Assembly: GCA_022360095.1 (NCBI GenBank)
Contig: JAKSDK010001243.1
Location: forward strand, 28,104-92,103
DNA from: Phycisphaerales bacterium
GTDB lineage: Bacteria; Planctomycetota; Phycisphaerae; UBA1845; UTPLA1
Direction of reading: 5' to 3'
Length of the DNA stretch: 64,000 nt
The position numbers were made by a program, and so were the translations under genes. Within the stretch, counting starts at the first letter, position 1, and each line of letters starts with the position of its first letter. Shown in pieces: positions 26,157 through 34,255 of this stretch. The notes under the pieces were generated by a model. That model searched no databases. It was not told the origin of the DNA and saw only the letters and a list, made by a program, of their open reading frames with translations.

Positions 26157-29100
26157 CTACTTACATTGCTTGAGGGCCTCCTTGAGACACTTCGTCACCT
26201 TTGCCTGATAAAAACGGTCCTTCGGATTCCTCTTCGCCGCATAGACATCCGTCCCCATGAAGTCCACCGAACACAGATGCTGTTTCGAATGTCCGCCGTC
26301 CCAATTCAGACGCTTCCAGAAACCCCAGCAACATTCCTCTTGGCATTTGTTCCATTCAACCTGAAGGAGCATCTTGAAGCCGCGCGTCTTGGACAGGTTC
26401 GCGCCGACGTTGGGGACGGCCCTGAGCACCCTCGCCAGCATCTTGCCCATCTGGCCGATGCCCGGACGACCTTTCGCGGATTCAAGGATCTTGGCCGTAA
26501 TCTCAATCGAAGACTTCAACCCCTCTACACGTTCCTTTTTCCAACCGATCGGCACGGTGGCTATGCCGGTGACGCGACAATTGCCGATCGATCCTTCCGG
26601 TGAGCAAATGTTATTACAGAACATTCCAAAAGGATCGCCGTACGTCCATGGGTTGCCCCCAGCGAACGCAAACGCATTTCCGAGCGAAACTTCATCACCC
26701 CATGTCCCAATCGAGTCACGCGTGATGAAGCGTCCCGCCGTCGGATCGAGATACCGCGTACGGTAGTAATACCAGCCGGATTCCGGATCAAAACGTCGCC
26801 CCGTAAACAGGTACGGATTGCCGATCACGGAAGGATCGCCCGCGATTGAATTGAGCGTGGTCGGATCGACTGCCCGTCCATAGTCATCATACTCATAACG
26901 CTCCACCACGGTCCCCGCACCATCGGTGATCGCCATCACGTTGTAATAATCATCGCAGTGGTAATAGAAATCTCCGCCACCCCGCTGCATGTTGAGGACT
27001 TCGTCCACATAGAGACCGTACACGTACGTGGCTTGAGTCGCACCGAGGTCGTTCTGCTCCTCGATGACCTGCCACTCATCGTAAAAGTATCTCGTCTCCG
27101 TCGGTCCGCCGCTCGTACCGTCGGCATCGAGAACCCTCGTGATGCGCCGGCCGAGCGCGTCGTAAGCGTACGTATGGCGTTCGCCGGTCAGCAAATCCGA
27201 GTATTCGACCATCTGATCGCGGTAATCGTACGTGATCGTGTAGTTGGGCGCGGCCGAGGTTGTGCCCAAAACGAGCTCGATAAAACGCTGTACATCCAAA
27301 CCGTTGATGATGCCGTCGAAATTTGCGTCCGATTCGCAGGAAACCGGTCCGCCCGACAAGAGGCTCGTCACAAATGGACTCACGTCAGACGGATTCACCA
27401 ACAAGTCTCCGTTGACATCGCCCTCAAGGCAATTGAACGACGACGCAAGATTGCCGTTGGAGTCATATCGACGATGATCAAACGAAGTCGTGGTGTACTG
27501 GTTCATTGGAAGGTCCGCCGGATCGGGTGCTGCCGCGTTCATCGCATACGCCCCTGGCTCCGAACCACCGGTGACCTGCGTCCGATTGCCCACGCCGTCA
27601 AACTCATAGTCCGTGTCTCGAACCACCGAAGGCGCGGTGTCCGTCGCAGTTGCTCGGCTCAGACGATAGACCGCGTCGTAAGTGTAATCATGCGTCAGCT
27701 CCGGACTGCCGAGACGAACGTCCCGGCGCTGTTTCTTGTTGAACATGGGATCCCAGACATATGTACGGTCGTCGACAATCGCTCCACCCGAGATCACCGA
27801 GTGCGTCGTCCGAATGATCTGCTTGACACCGAAGTCGCCTGCGGGATTAGGAAGGACGCCGTCATACTCGTAGTCGGTCCTGGTTCCGTTGCCGTATTCA
27901 CGGCGCTCGACACGATCCGGCCCGATGTAATCATACGTTGCGATCGTGCCGGCGCCATCGGAAGCCGTCTTCTTACGGTCCAGTTCATCATAGGTACAGG
28001 TGATCACGCGCCCACCGGGATAGGTGCATTGCGTGCCATTACCGACGCCGTCATAAACCGACGCCGTGGTTTGCCCATTGAGTGTCTCACTCGTAATTCG
28101 CGAGAGCGAATCGTAGCTTCGTGTGACGACGGAATCGTCATCCTCCGCGCGAACGATGCGAGAGAGGCCGTCATATTTGAAAATCTCAAACGTCGTATCA
28201 TTCGAAACGCCGACACCGGGCACAACGGTATTGTTCGTCATGCGATCGAGAAGATCGTACGTCCCCGTGGCGACATTGCCGTTGGCGTCGGTCGTGCCGA
28301 CCTTGTTGTCGTGAACGTCGTAACTGCAGCCGTGGGTCGTCCCGTCAGAATGATTTTCGTCCGTCAAACGGTCCAGAGCATCGTATGCATAAGACGTCGT
28401 ATTTCCCGCATCGTCGGTTTGCCCCGTCAGGCGCGACGTGTCATCCCACACCTGAACGGTCGTAATGTCATCCCCGTCCCCGTCGGCGCCGTCGCCGTCC
28501 AGATCATATCGCGTCGTCACCAATCGGTTGATGCCGTCGAAGTCAAAACGGATTTCGTTTTGGTTCGCGTCCGTCTGAACCGTAAGATTGTTTCGGGAAT
28601 CGTATCCATGGTTGTTTTCGTTACCCGCATTGTCGGTCGTCCGGATCAACCGGTCGAGGTTGTCGTAGACATGGGTCGTCACAAACGTTTCGTCAGGATT
28701 CAGCAGGTCAGATTTCTCCACTTCCGTCACGGTCACAACGTTCGAGTTGGCATCGTAGCCGTGAGTGATGGTGTTGTCCTTGTCGTCCGTAACCACGCTG
28801 CGACGATTGGCCGTGTCGAAGACCGTCACCGTTTCGTGATTGTTGTCGTCGAGGATGCGGATGACCTGTGAATTGTCGCTATAAAAAGTCTGCGTCACCG
28901 ATTGACCGTCTCCGATCGCTACCTGTGTTGCCGTGTCAAAAAACTCCTCGACGGTATGGGTCATCCGGTCCATGGCGTCATACTGGAATGCCGTTTCGGA
29001 CAAACGAATATTTCCGGCACTACCCGGGATGTCGTCCAGCTCGCCGTCGATCCGCAGGGATTCCCGATTGTGGTTGGCGTCATACGTCTGCGCTGTCACA

Positions 29101-32024
29101 TTGCCCATCGGATCGGTCGTGCTGACCAGCCTGTCATATCCGTCGTAAGTCAGCGTCGTAACTCGGGGCGCATTCTCCAGGCCCACACTTAATGTCTTCC
29201 GATTCTTGTTCCCGTCATAGTCGACTTGCGCCGTGGACTGGTCTGCATCACCCTGAGCACGGATAATCTGAAAAACCAGATCGCGCTCGTCGTACAATGT
29301 CCGCACAACGTTGGTCGGCTGGTTGCCGTTTGTCGCCTCGCCGTTGCGCACCAGCGTCTGATTTCGATTGGCGTCGTATTCGAACTCGATGACGATGGAT
29401 TCACTCTGAGGAAGCGACGTGCAGTCCAGGTCCACCGCCGTCAGGGCCGCATTGCCGACTTCCTGACAGGTCCGTACGCGATGGTTGAGAATCTCATATT
29501 CATGAATCGTCGAGAAGTGCGTGTTCGCCTGAAGCGATCCCTGATCATCGATGTTTTCGACGTCCACACGGATCACGTTGTCATTGGCGTCGTAGAACGT
29601 ATCACGTTCATAGCGCACACCGCTGCCATCGGTCACCTCGCGCGACGCCTCGCGCACGACCTGATCCAACGCATTAAAAACAAACAGCGTATCGTGACCA
29701 CGAGGGTCGACAATGCGAGTGACGTTACCCACCAGGTCATACTCGTAGGTTGTCGTCAGGGCGAAGTTGGGAGCGTCGATGATACGATTCTGAAGATATC
29801 CCGACTGCGGACCGGCGGCATAATAGGTGAATTCATCTCGCCGGCGATGCGCACTGCCGTTGTCGGGATGCACGTGAGCCGTCAACTGTCCAAAGCTGTT
29901 GTATTCGAAGTCTTCGACAATGCTTGGAATCCGATGCGTCGTTTTTGTACGATTGCCGGCGGAATCGTATTCATGAGTCGTGACGTTGCCACGACCGTCG
30001 GTATGGCTCGTCACAAAATTCGTACCACAACAGCCGCCGAAATCATCGTCATAGACGAATAACTCAATGATTTGCGCCTGGTCGCCGCCCAGCGGACCGG
30101 GAAGGCGATGATGTTCCTCCAAGTTCCCCTGCGAGCGCCGGCTCGCATTGGCGTCGTCATAGACGAAGATTTCCTCATTGCCGTTGGGATGCACGATTCG
30201 CGTGTTGAGCGAGTCATTGTTGAACTCGAACCGCGTCTCGAAAAACGGCGGATCGCCGGCACGAAGCTGGCCTGTCGGACGATTCGTCGTATCAGTCGTC
30301 ACGTCGTCCGCATTGGGAGCCCGGCCGGTGTAGATACGCTGCATCACCCCGCGATTTCGGTCGTCGTAGAAAAACTCTTTCACATTGCCGACCCGATCGT
30401 TGATGATCGTCTCAATGACGGCGAAATTGTTCGACACATCGGGGACGATCGGCAGATAAAAGAGGTCGACGATGTCGCCTGGATTCCCCCACACCTGACG
30501 CACCATCCGGTCGAAATTGATGTTAAACGGGTCCTGCGTATGACGCGGGTCCGCCACCGCAACGGTGTGAGCATAGACATTGGTCAGATAGGTCTGCCCC
30601 TTCGGATCGGTGATCGTCAGCAGGTCATGATTCAGCGCCTCGTCGGCAAAGCCGGTCGTATAGGTATAGACCGTGGTTTTACCTGTCGGAAAGTCGTTCC
30701 CATTCGGTGTACCGGTGACGACGGGCGTCGTGACCGATTTCAAATCTCCGGCGGAGCCCCCGGCATCGCCGTCCTCGTAATAGTCATAGGTGACCGACCG
30801 GCCGATCCAGTCCGTCACCGATTCAATAAGCCCGTCTGCATTATAGGTAATTTGGATATCCCGATTATGACCGGCTGTATCGAGCGTATCGTGGATCGTC
30901 ACCAACCGGCCGTTCAGATCATAGTCGAAGCTCATCGTATTCCCGTTGCGGTCGACGATGGAGCTGATCTTGCCTGCATCCGGATTCGGACCGAAAGCAT
31001 TGAAGTTCCACGTACCCGTGTCGGGAAAAGTGACGGTCAACGTGTTGTCCGGATTCTGCTCGATGGTCCGGAAGAATTCCTCCCGTGCCCACGTGCCGTC
31101 CGGTTGCATGAAGTAAATGTCGGACCGTGTGTGGCCGTCGAACAACGCCAGATGCGGACCGCACGGTTCGAGTCGAATGTTGTAAGAAAAGTCCCAGCCG
31201 TTGCCCATTTCAGTCTGAGGGCCGAATCGAGACCGATACTTCCGGGTCCAGACAAAATCGAAGCCACGGCCGGGAATCCGGAGGTCAACCGTATCCAGAT
31301 AGAATTCTCCCGAGAACAAATAGACCGGATCGATCGCAAATCCTTCCTCGTCGTCCGGACAATCTTCACACTCGCACGGCGCCGCAGGCGGTTCATGTTT
31401 TGTTCCCGGCTCAAAGGGCGAAGGCGGAATGATGAAGTCGGCCCCGGTGACTTGGATCACGTAATTCCCCGTGTTGCCCCCGCCGTTCCACCCTTCGATC
31501 GGGAAAAAACCGCCTGAACCGTCCGGCCCCGTGATCTCGTTCTGAGGATTCTGGTCGAAAATGAAACCGTTGAAATTGCCCGGATCGTTGTCAAAGCCGG
31601 AGATGGCGACGAAATAGAGACCGGGCTGCGTGAGCAGATTCTGACCCGACGGACCGATGTTGATAATGCAGGATTGCGACGTCGGCGGACCGATCGGACA
31701 GTCGTCATTCGCGGCGATGCCCTGGCCGTTGAGGTCAAACAGCCAGAGCTGCGTATCAAAGTTGGCGAACCCACCGTTGACGCCAGGCGTCGTTGAAATG
31801 GAAAAGTTGTCCGGGTCCACAACCTCGACCAGGAACATGTCCTCAAAATCCCCCGGACCGGTCACCCCTTGGATACCGAAAACCGGCCCACATCCGAAGG
31901 CCGGCTGATCCATGCCGGGAAGACTCCCCGCATCACCCTCCTCAATCCAAATCTGACCGTTCGCTGCAACCGCGAACACCAACATCGTGGCCAACACCAC
32001 GCCGGCTTCAATCATCCTACGCAT
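26157..32024 (-). CDS. Giant secreted RHS/YD-repeat protein with nested dockerin and Cys-rich tip
   Basis: 1955 residues. A signal peptide (VVLATMLVFAVAANG) is followed by a pre-peptidase-like beta domain (about 20-185), a DUF6531-type entry (DPVYLFSGEFYLDTVDLRIP) and some 1300 residues of YD repeats (TYDANHNRES, YDALDRLT). At about residues 1530-1590 a dockerin-like insert interrupts the repeats (GDVNGDLLVNPSDVSPF, SDANFDGIINGLDVQRF), after which YD repeats resume. The RHS core ends LDPTAGRFITRDSIG and NPWTYGDPFG. The remaining 150 residues are a variable tip with paired cysteines (CQEECCWGF, WDGGHSKQHLC) not matched to a toxin family I know. Such proteins form a shell around a C-terminal effector. 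No immunity gene is recognisable downstream. Confidence 0.9.
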   Translation of the reverse strand: MRRMIEAGVVLATMLVFAVAANGQIWIEEGDAGSLPGMDQPAFGCGPVFGIQGVTGPGDFEDMFLVEVVDPDNFSISTTPGVNGGFANFDTQLWLFDLNGQGIAANDDCPIGPPTSQSCIINIGPSGQNLLTQPGLYFVAISGFDNDPGNFNGFIFDQNPQNEITGPDGSGGFFPIEGWNGGGNTGNYVIQVTGADFIIPPSPFEPGTKHEPPAAPCECEDCPDDEEGFAIDPVYLFSGEFYLDTVDLRIPGRGFDFVWTRKYRSRFGPQTEMGNGWDFSYNIRLEPCGPHLALFDGHTRSDIYFMQPDGTWAREEFFRTIEQNPDNTLTVTFPDTGTWNFNAFGPNPDAGKISSIVDRNGNTMSFDYDLNGRLVTIHDTLDTAGHNRDIQITYNADGLIESVTDWIGRSVTYDYYEDGDAGGSAGDLKSVTTPVVTGTPNGNDFPTGKTTVYTYTTGFADEALNHDLLTITDPKGQTYLTNVYAHTVAVADPRHTQDPFNINFDRMVRQVWGNPGDIVDLFYLPIVPDVSNNFAVIETIINDRVGNVKEFFYDDRNRGVMQRIYTGRAPNADDVTTDTTNRPTGQLRAGDPPFFETRFEFNNDSLNTRIVHPNGNEEIFVYDDANASRRSQGNLEEHHRLPGPLGGDQAQIIELFVYDDDFGGCCGTNFVTSHTDGRGNVTTHEYDSAGNRTKTTHRIPSIVEDFEYNSFGQLTAHVHPDNGSAHRRRDEFTYYAAGPQSGYLQNRIIDAPNFALTTTYEYDLVGNVTRIVDPRGHDTLFVFNALDQVVREASREVTDGSGVRYERDTFYDANDNVIRVDVENIDDQGSLQANTHFSTIHEYEILNHRVRTCQEVGNAALTAVDLDCTSLPQSESIVIEFEYDANRNQTLVRNGEATNGNQPTNVVRTLYDERDLVFQIIRAQGDADQSTAQVDYDGNKNRKTLSVGLENAPRVTTLTYDGYDRLVSTTDPMGNVTAQTYDANHNRESLRIDGELDDIPGSAGNIRLSETAFQYDAMDRMTHTVEEFFDTATQVAIGDGQSVTQTFYSDNSQVIRILDDNNHETVTVFDTANRRSVVTDDKDNTITHGYDANSNVVTVTEVEKSDLLNPDETFVTTHVYDNLDRLIRTTDNAGNENNHGYDSRNNLTVQTDANQNEIRFDFDGINRLVTTRYDLDGDGADGDGDDITTVQVWDDTSRLTGQTDDAGNTTSYAYDALDRLTDENHSDGTTHGCSYDVHDNKVGTTDANGNVATGTYDLLDRMTNNTVVPGVGVSNDTTFEIFKYDGLSRIVRAEDDDSVVTRSYDSLSRITSETLNGQTTASVYDGVGNGTQCTYPGGRVITCTYDELDRKKTASDGAGTIATYDYIGPDRVERREYGNGTRTDYEYDGVLPNPAGDFGVKQIIRTTHSVISGGAIVDDRTYVWDPMFNKKQRRDVRLGSPELTHDYTYDAVYRLSRATATDTAPSVVRDTDYEFDGVGNRTQVTGGSEPGAYAMNAAAPDPADLPMNQYTTTSFDHRRYDSNGNLASSFNCLEGDVNGDLLVNPSDVSPFVTSLLSGGPVSCESDANFDGIINGLDVQRFIELVLGTTSAAPNYTITYDYRDQMVEYSDLLTGERHTYAYDALGRRITRVLDADGTSGGPTETRYFYDEWQVIEEQNDLGATQATYVYGLYVDEVLNMQRGGGDFYYHCDDYYNVMAITDGAGTVVERYEYDDYGRAVDPTTLNSIAGDPSVIGNPYLFTGRRFDPESGWYYYRTRYLDPTAGRFITRDSIGTWGDEVSLGNAFAFAGGNPWTYGDPFGMFCNNICSPEGSIGNCRVTGIATVPIGWKKERVEGLKSSIEITAKILESAKGRPGIGQMGKMLARVLRAVPNVGANLSKTRGFKMLLQVEWNKCQEECCWGFWKRLNWDGGHSKQHLCSVDFMGTDVYAAKRNPKDRFYQAKVTKCLKEALKQCK

Positions 32025-32169
32025 GTTTCAAGGCTCCTTTGGGATGGGCCGTGAGCAGCTTGAAATACAAAACACTGCTTTGGCATGTCATTTCGAGAGG
32101 CTCTACCGTTCCAGTGTTCCACCTTCGAGACGCTGCGCTCGGGGTTTTTGAAAACTAATTTCGAAATCA

Positions 32170-32185
32170 GATGATCGGGATCATC
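32170..32185. promoter_or_regulatory. Inverted repeat GATGAT-CGGG-ATCATC in divergent promoter region
   Basis: Six-base arms 32170-32175 and 32180-32185 around CGGG, between the divergent RHS and ECF sigma genes, 82 nt before the sigma start. Possible operator. The core resembles the CCGATGATCATCGG palindrome at 15589, though this may be chance. Confidence 0.35.
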
Positions 32186-32224
32186 GTTTGCCGAGGCTGA
32201 CATACGCGCTGGCTGAGCTTGTGA

Positions 32225-32230
32225 TATAAT
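32225..32230 (+). promoter_or_regulatory. Possible -10 box TATAAT before ECF sigma gene
   Basis: A perfect TATAAT hexamer, 37 nt upstream of ATG 32268, in a G+C-rich setting. No good -35 hexamer sits at 16-18 bp, so it may be an extended -10 promoter or a chance match. Confidence 0.4.
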
Positions 32231-32267
32231 GGCATGCGTGGTTAGGGGTTAAGCACATCGAGGTGCC

Positions 32268-32834
32268 ATGGCTGTGAGCACTGTGCCGGATATCGAATTA
32301 ATGGCGTTGATCGCCACAGGCGGCCAAGACGCGTTTGCCGCTTTCTACGACCGGCATTCCGCACGCGTATTCGGACTCCTGCTTCGAATACTCGGAAACT
32401 CCGGCGACGCCGAAGACGTCTTACAGGACGTCTTCTGGCAAGTCTGGTCACGAGCCGAACAATACGATCAGGACCGTGGCACGCCCCTGGCTTGGTTGGT
32501 CCTCATCGCCCGATCACGGGCCCTGGACCGCCGCCGTCGCCTGATGCGGGAGCCGAACCCGGTCGAGGAAACCCCCGAGGTTCCCCAGGATGCTGATGCC
32601 GCAGCCGACGTCGAGTTGGCCGAGGGTGTCCTGAAGGCCCGAAACGCCCTGAGCCAACTTCCGACCGAACAACAGGAGGCAATCCAATTGGCGTTTTTCA
32701 ACGGATTATCTCATAGCGAGATTGCCGAACGGACGAAGCTCCCCCTGGGAACCGTAAAAACCAGGATCCGTTCGGGGATCACCAAATTGCGCGATTTGCT
32801 CAACGCGAGCAAAAAGGGGAGCGATGTCGACTGA
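32268..32834 (+). CDS. ECF-family sigma factor paired with ChrR-like anti-sigma
   Basis: 188 residues from ATG 32268, preceded by GAGGTG. Region 2 is FAAFYDRHSARVFGLLLRIL and DAEDVLQDVFWQVWSRAEQY, with TPLAWLVLIARSRALDRRRR. Region 4 is QLAFFNGLSHSEIAERTKLP followed by LGTVKTRIRSG. The type is that of SigK/RpoE-like factors controlled by cupin anti-sigma proteins. Its stop overlaps the start of the anti-sigma gene by 11 nt, which supports translational coupling and equal production. By analogy with the Rhodobacter sigma-E/ChrR pair it may respond to oxidative stress. Confidence 0.92.
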   Translation: MAVSTVPDIELMALIATGGQDAFAAFYDRHSARVFGLLLRILGNSGDAEDVLQDVFWQVWSRAEQYDQDRGTPLAWLVLIARSRALDRRRRLMREPNPVEETPEVPQDADAAADVELAEGVLKARNALSQLPTEQQEAIQLAFFNGLSHSEIAERTKLPLGTVKTRIRSGITKLRDLLNASKKGSDVD

Positions 32835-33408
32835 AAATCCACATCCCGACGCCGCCGAGCTTGCGGCCCTCTTCGCCGCCGGAGCCCTCTCGCCCGACGA
32901 ACGGGCGAAGTTTGAGGCGATGCTGGCCGACGCAGACTCCGGCTGCGCAAAAGAGCTCCAGGCCCTATCGCCGGCCGTCGAGGCATTGTCTGACGCGGCC
33001 GGCCCGGTCGCCGCCCCCAAGTCTGTCCGCGACGCCCTTTTGCGACGAACCCGGGAGCAATCACCCCAGGCGACCGCCGAATCGTTCTACATCCAAAGGG
33101 ATAATCAAGGCGAGTGGAAAGAGTTCGGCATCCCCGGGGCGCGCATGAGGACGCTATTCGTCGATCGCGAGCGGATGGTCAAAACGTTTCTGCTTCAAAT
33201 GGCGCCCGGCTGCGAGATCCCGTCACACCCACACGACGACGTTGAGGAGTGCTACGTCATTGAAGGCGATCTCCACACCGCCGACACCGTCCTGAGGCCG
33301 GGCGACTACATGCGCGCCCCTGCCGGAAGCCTCCACGGCCGATCATTCACCCAAGGTGGCTGCCTCATGCTGGTCACCGCCGGCGTGGATGAGCACGAGT
33401 TGAACTAA
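32824..33408 (+). CDS. ChrR-like cupin anti-sigma factor
   Basis: 194 residues, overlapping the sigma gene. Residues 1-80 are an anti-sigma domain (DAAELAALFAAGALSPDERA) but lack the HxxxCxxC zinc site; at that position the sequence is ADADSGCAKEL with one cysteine. Residues about 95-190 are a cupin with candidate metal ligands in SHPHDDVEECYVIEG and GSLH, the layout used by the ChrR C-terminal sensing domain. No membrane segment, so cytoplasmic. Likely holds the sigma factor inactive and releases it on an oxidant or metal signal; the signal is inferred from ChrR, not seen. Confidence 0.88.
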   Translation: MSTENPHPDAAELAALFAAGALSPDERAKFEAMLADADSGCAKELQALSPAVEALSDAAGPVAAPKSVRDALLRRTREQSPQATAESFYIQRDNQGEWKEFGIPGARMRTLFVDRERMVKTFLLQMAPGCEIPSHPHDDVEECYVIEGDLHTADTVLRPGDYMRAPAGSLHGRSFTQGGCLMLVTAGVDEHELN

Positions 33409-33426
33409 GAGATTTGGGAGTAAAGA

Positions 33427-33557
33427 GCCATCGAAAAACGCCAAAAGCCCCGGGCGCGGGTTTCGAGCCACTGAAAAAACACCAAAAGCCCCGGGCGGTT
33501 TCGAGCCACTGAAAAAACGCCAAAAGCCCCGGGCAGGCCTGCCCGGGGTTTCAAGCC
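33427..33557. repeat. Three tandem terminator-like units
   Basis: Units begin at 33427, 33467 and 33505. Each has the order GCCA-[TC]-TGAAAAA or GCCATCGAAAAA, then C-[AG]-CCAAAAGCCCCGGGC, then GGTTTC-[GA]-AGCC. The first two keep only the left half of the hairpin plus a short GCGGG/GG tail; the third keeps a full palindrome. It lies between the ChrR-like gene (plus) and a lipoprotein gene (minus), both pointing at it. It looks like local duplication of a terminator. Confidence 0.8.
33527..33548. terminator. 22-bp perfect palindrome, bidirectional terminator
   Basis: CCCCGGGCAGGCCTGCCCGGGG, perfectly self-complementary, flanked by AAAAG on the left (a T run for minus-strand transcripts) and TTTC on the right. 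It can end both the sigma/anti-sigma transcript and the lipoprotein transcript. The same CCCCGG arms are used at 47221 and 51176. Confidence 0.8.
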
Positions 33558-33651
33558 GCCCCACGCCCGAACGGGAGCAGCGCCTACGAGGCCTCTCCCA
33601 GACCCCGTAAGGCGCCGGACTCCCGTTGCGCAAACGATCAGCCAACGGCCC

Positions 33652-33999
33652 TTACCGGTTTGCCTCATCGAACTGAAGTAGTGGAATGTCACCGCCTGTG
33701 GTGACGGCCGTGTCCAACAGCTCTGTCAACGCCTGTTCCGTGACGCACCCAAAAGGCCTCTTTCCCGAATCCAACAGCGCAAGAGCATCCATCTCGGCAG
33801 GGTCGGTGCTGCGGCGGATTTCCTTGAGTACATCGAACTCGACACACCGATCGGCTGCAGGATCGTCTCCTCCAAAATTCCCAAAGTCCGTGCTGCACCC
33901 GATATTGAGAAAGAACGCACATGCCAGCAACGTGGCGCCCTTGACCAGGCAGCCGACGCCGTCAATCAAATTCCTTTTCATTTCTTTTTGCGTATCCAT
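33652..33999 (-). CDS. Small lipoprotein of unknown function
   Basis: 115 residues from ATG 33999 (a second ATG at 33981 gives a shorter N-terminus). A basic start and hydrophobic stretch (LVKGATLLACAFFLNIGC) end in the lipobox NIGC, so the mature protein is lipid-anchored at about residue 35. The remainder is acidic, with CVEFDVLKEIRRSTDPAEMD and GCVTEQALTELLD. No known family. It reads towards the tandem terminators and diverges from the DUF4331 gene. Confidence 0.7.
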   Translation of the reverse strand: MDTQKEMKRNLIDGVGCLVKGATLLACAFFLNIGCSTDFGNFGGDDPAADRCVEFDVLKEIRRSTDPAEMDALALLDSGKRPFGCVTEQALTELLDTAVTTGGDIPLLQFDEANR

Positions 34000-34206
34000 G
34001 GTTCTGACCTTTCTTCTTCGAACAACACCTCAAATGTCACAGCAGGATTGGATACGCACCAAAGACCCGGTCGGATTTGGCAAAAAATTAGTGTGATACC
34101 GGGCCCGACCACTTCGACGCCTGCACAAAGAAAAAAATGACATCGGTAAATCCGATTCGCTGAAACCGGCGTAATTCAGAACATGTCGCGACGTACTTTC
34201 AGGATT

Positions 34207-34219
34207 GGTCACCGTGACC
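34207..34219. promoter_or_regulatory. Short palindrome GGTCAC-C-GTGACC upstream of DUF4331 gene
   Basis: Six-base arms with a single central C, 37 nt before GTG 34256, in the divergent gap with the lipoprotein gene. Compatible with an operator or with a leader hairpin; nothing decides between them. Confidence 0.35.
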
Positions 34220-34255
34220 GGTCAGGTGTCAAACAACTTTGGAAAGGTATGAACA

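Noticed and set aside
26958..28871. 637-residue plus-strand open frame
   Set aside because: It is antisense to the RHS YD repeats, whose repeated codons keep the opposite strand open. No signal, domain or ribosome-binding site supports it.
30072..31517. 481-residue plus-strand open frame
   Set aside because: Also antisense to the RHS gene, with composition explained by the coding strand.
33427..33557. CRISPR-like array
   Set aside because: Units directly abut with no unique spacers, and no cas genes are present. They are terminator duplications.
33405..33692. Minus-strand 95-residue open frame
   Set aside because: It is created by the tandem terminator repeats and has no start signal.
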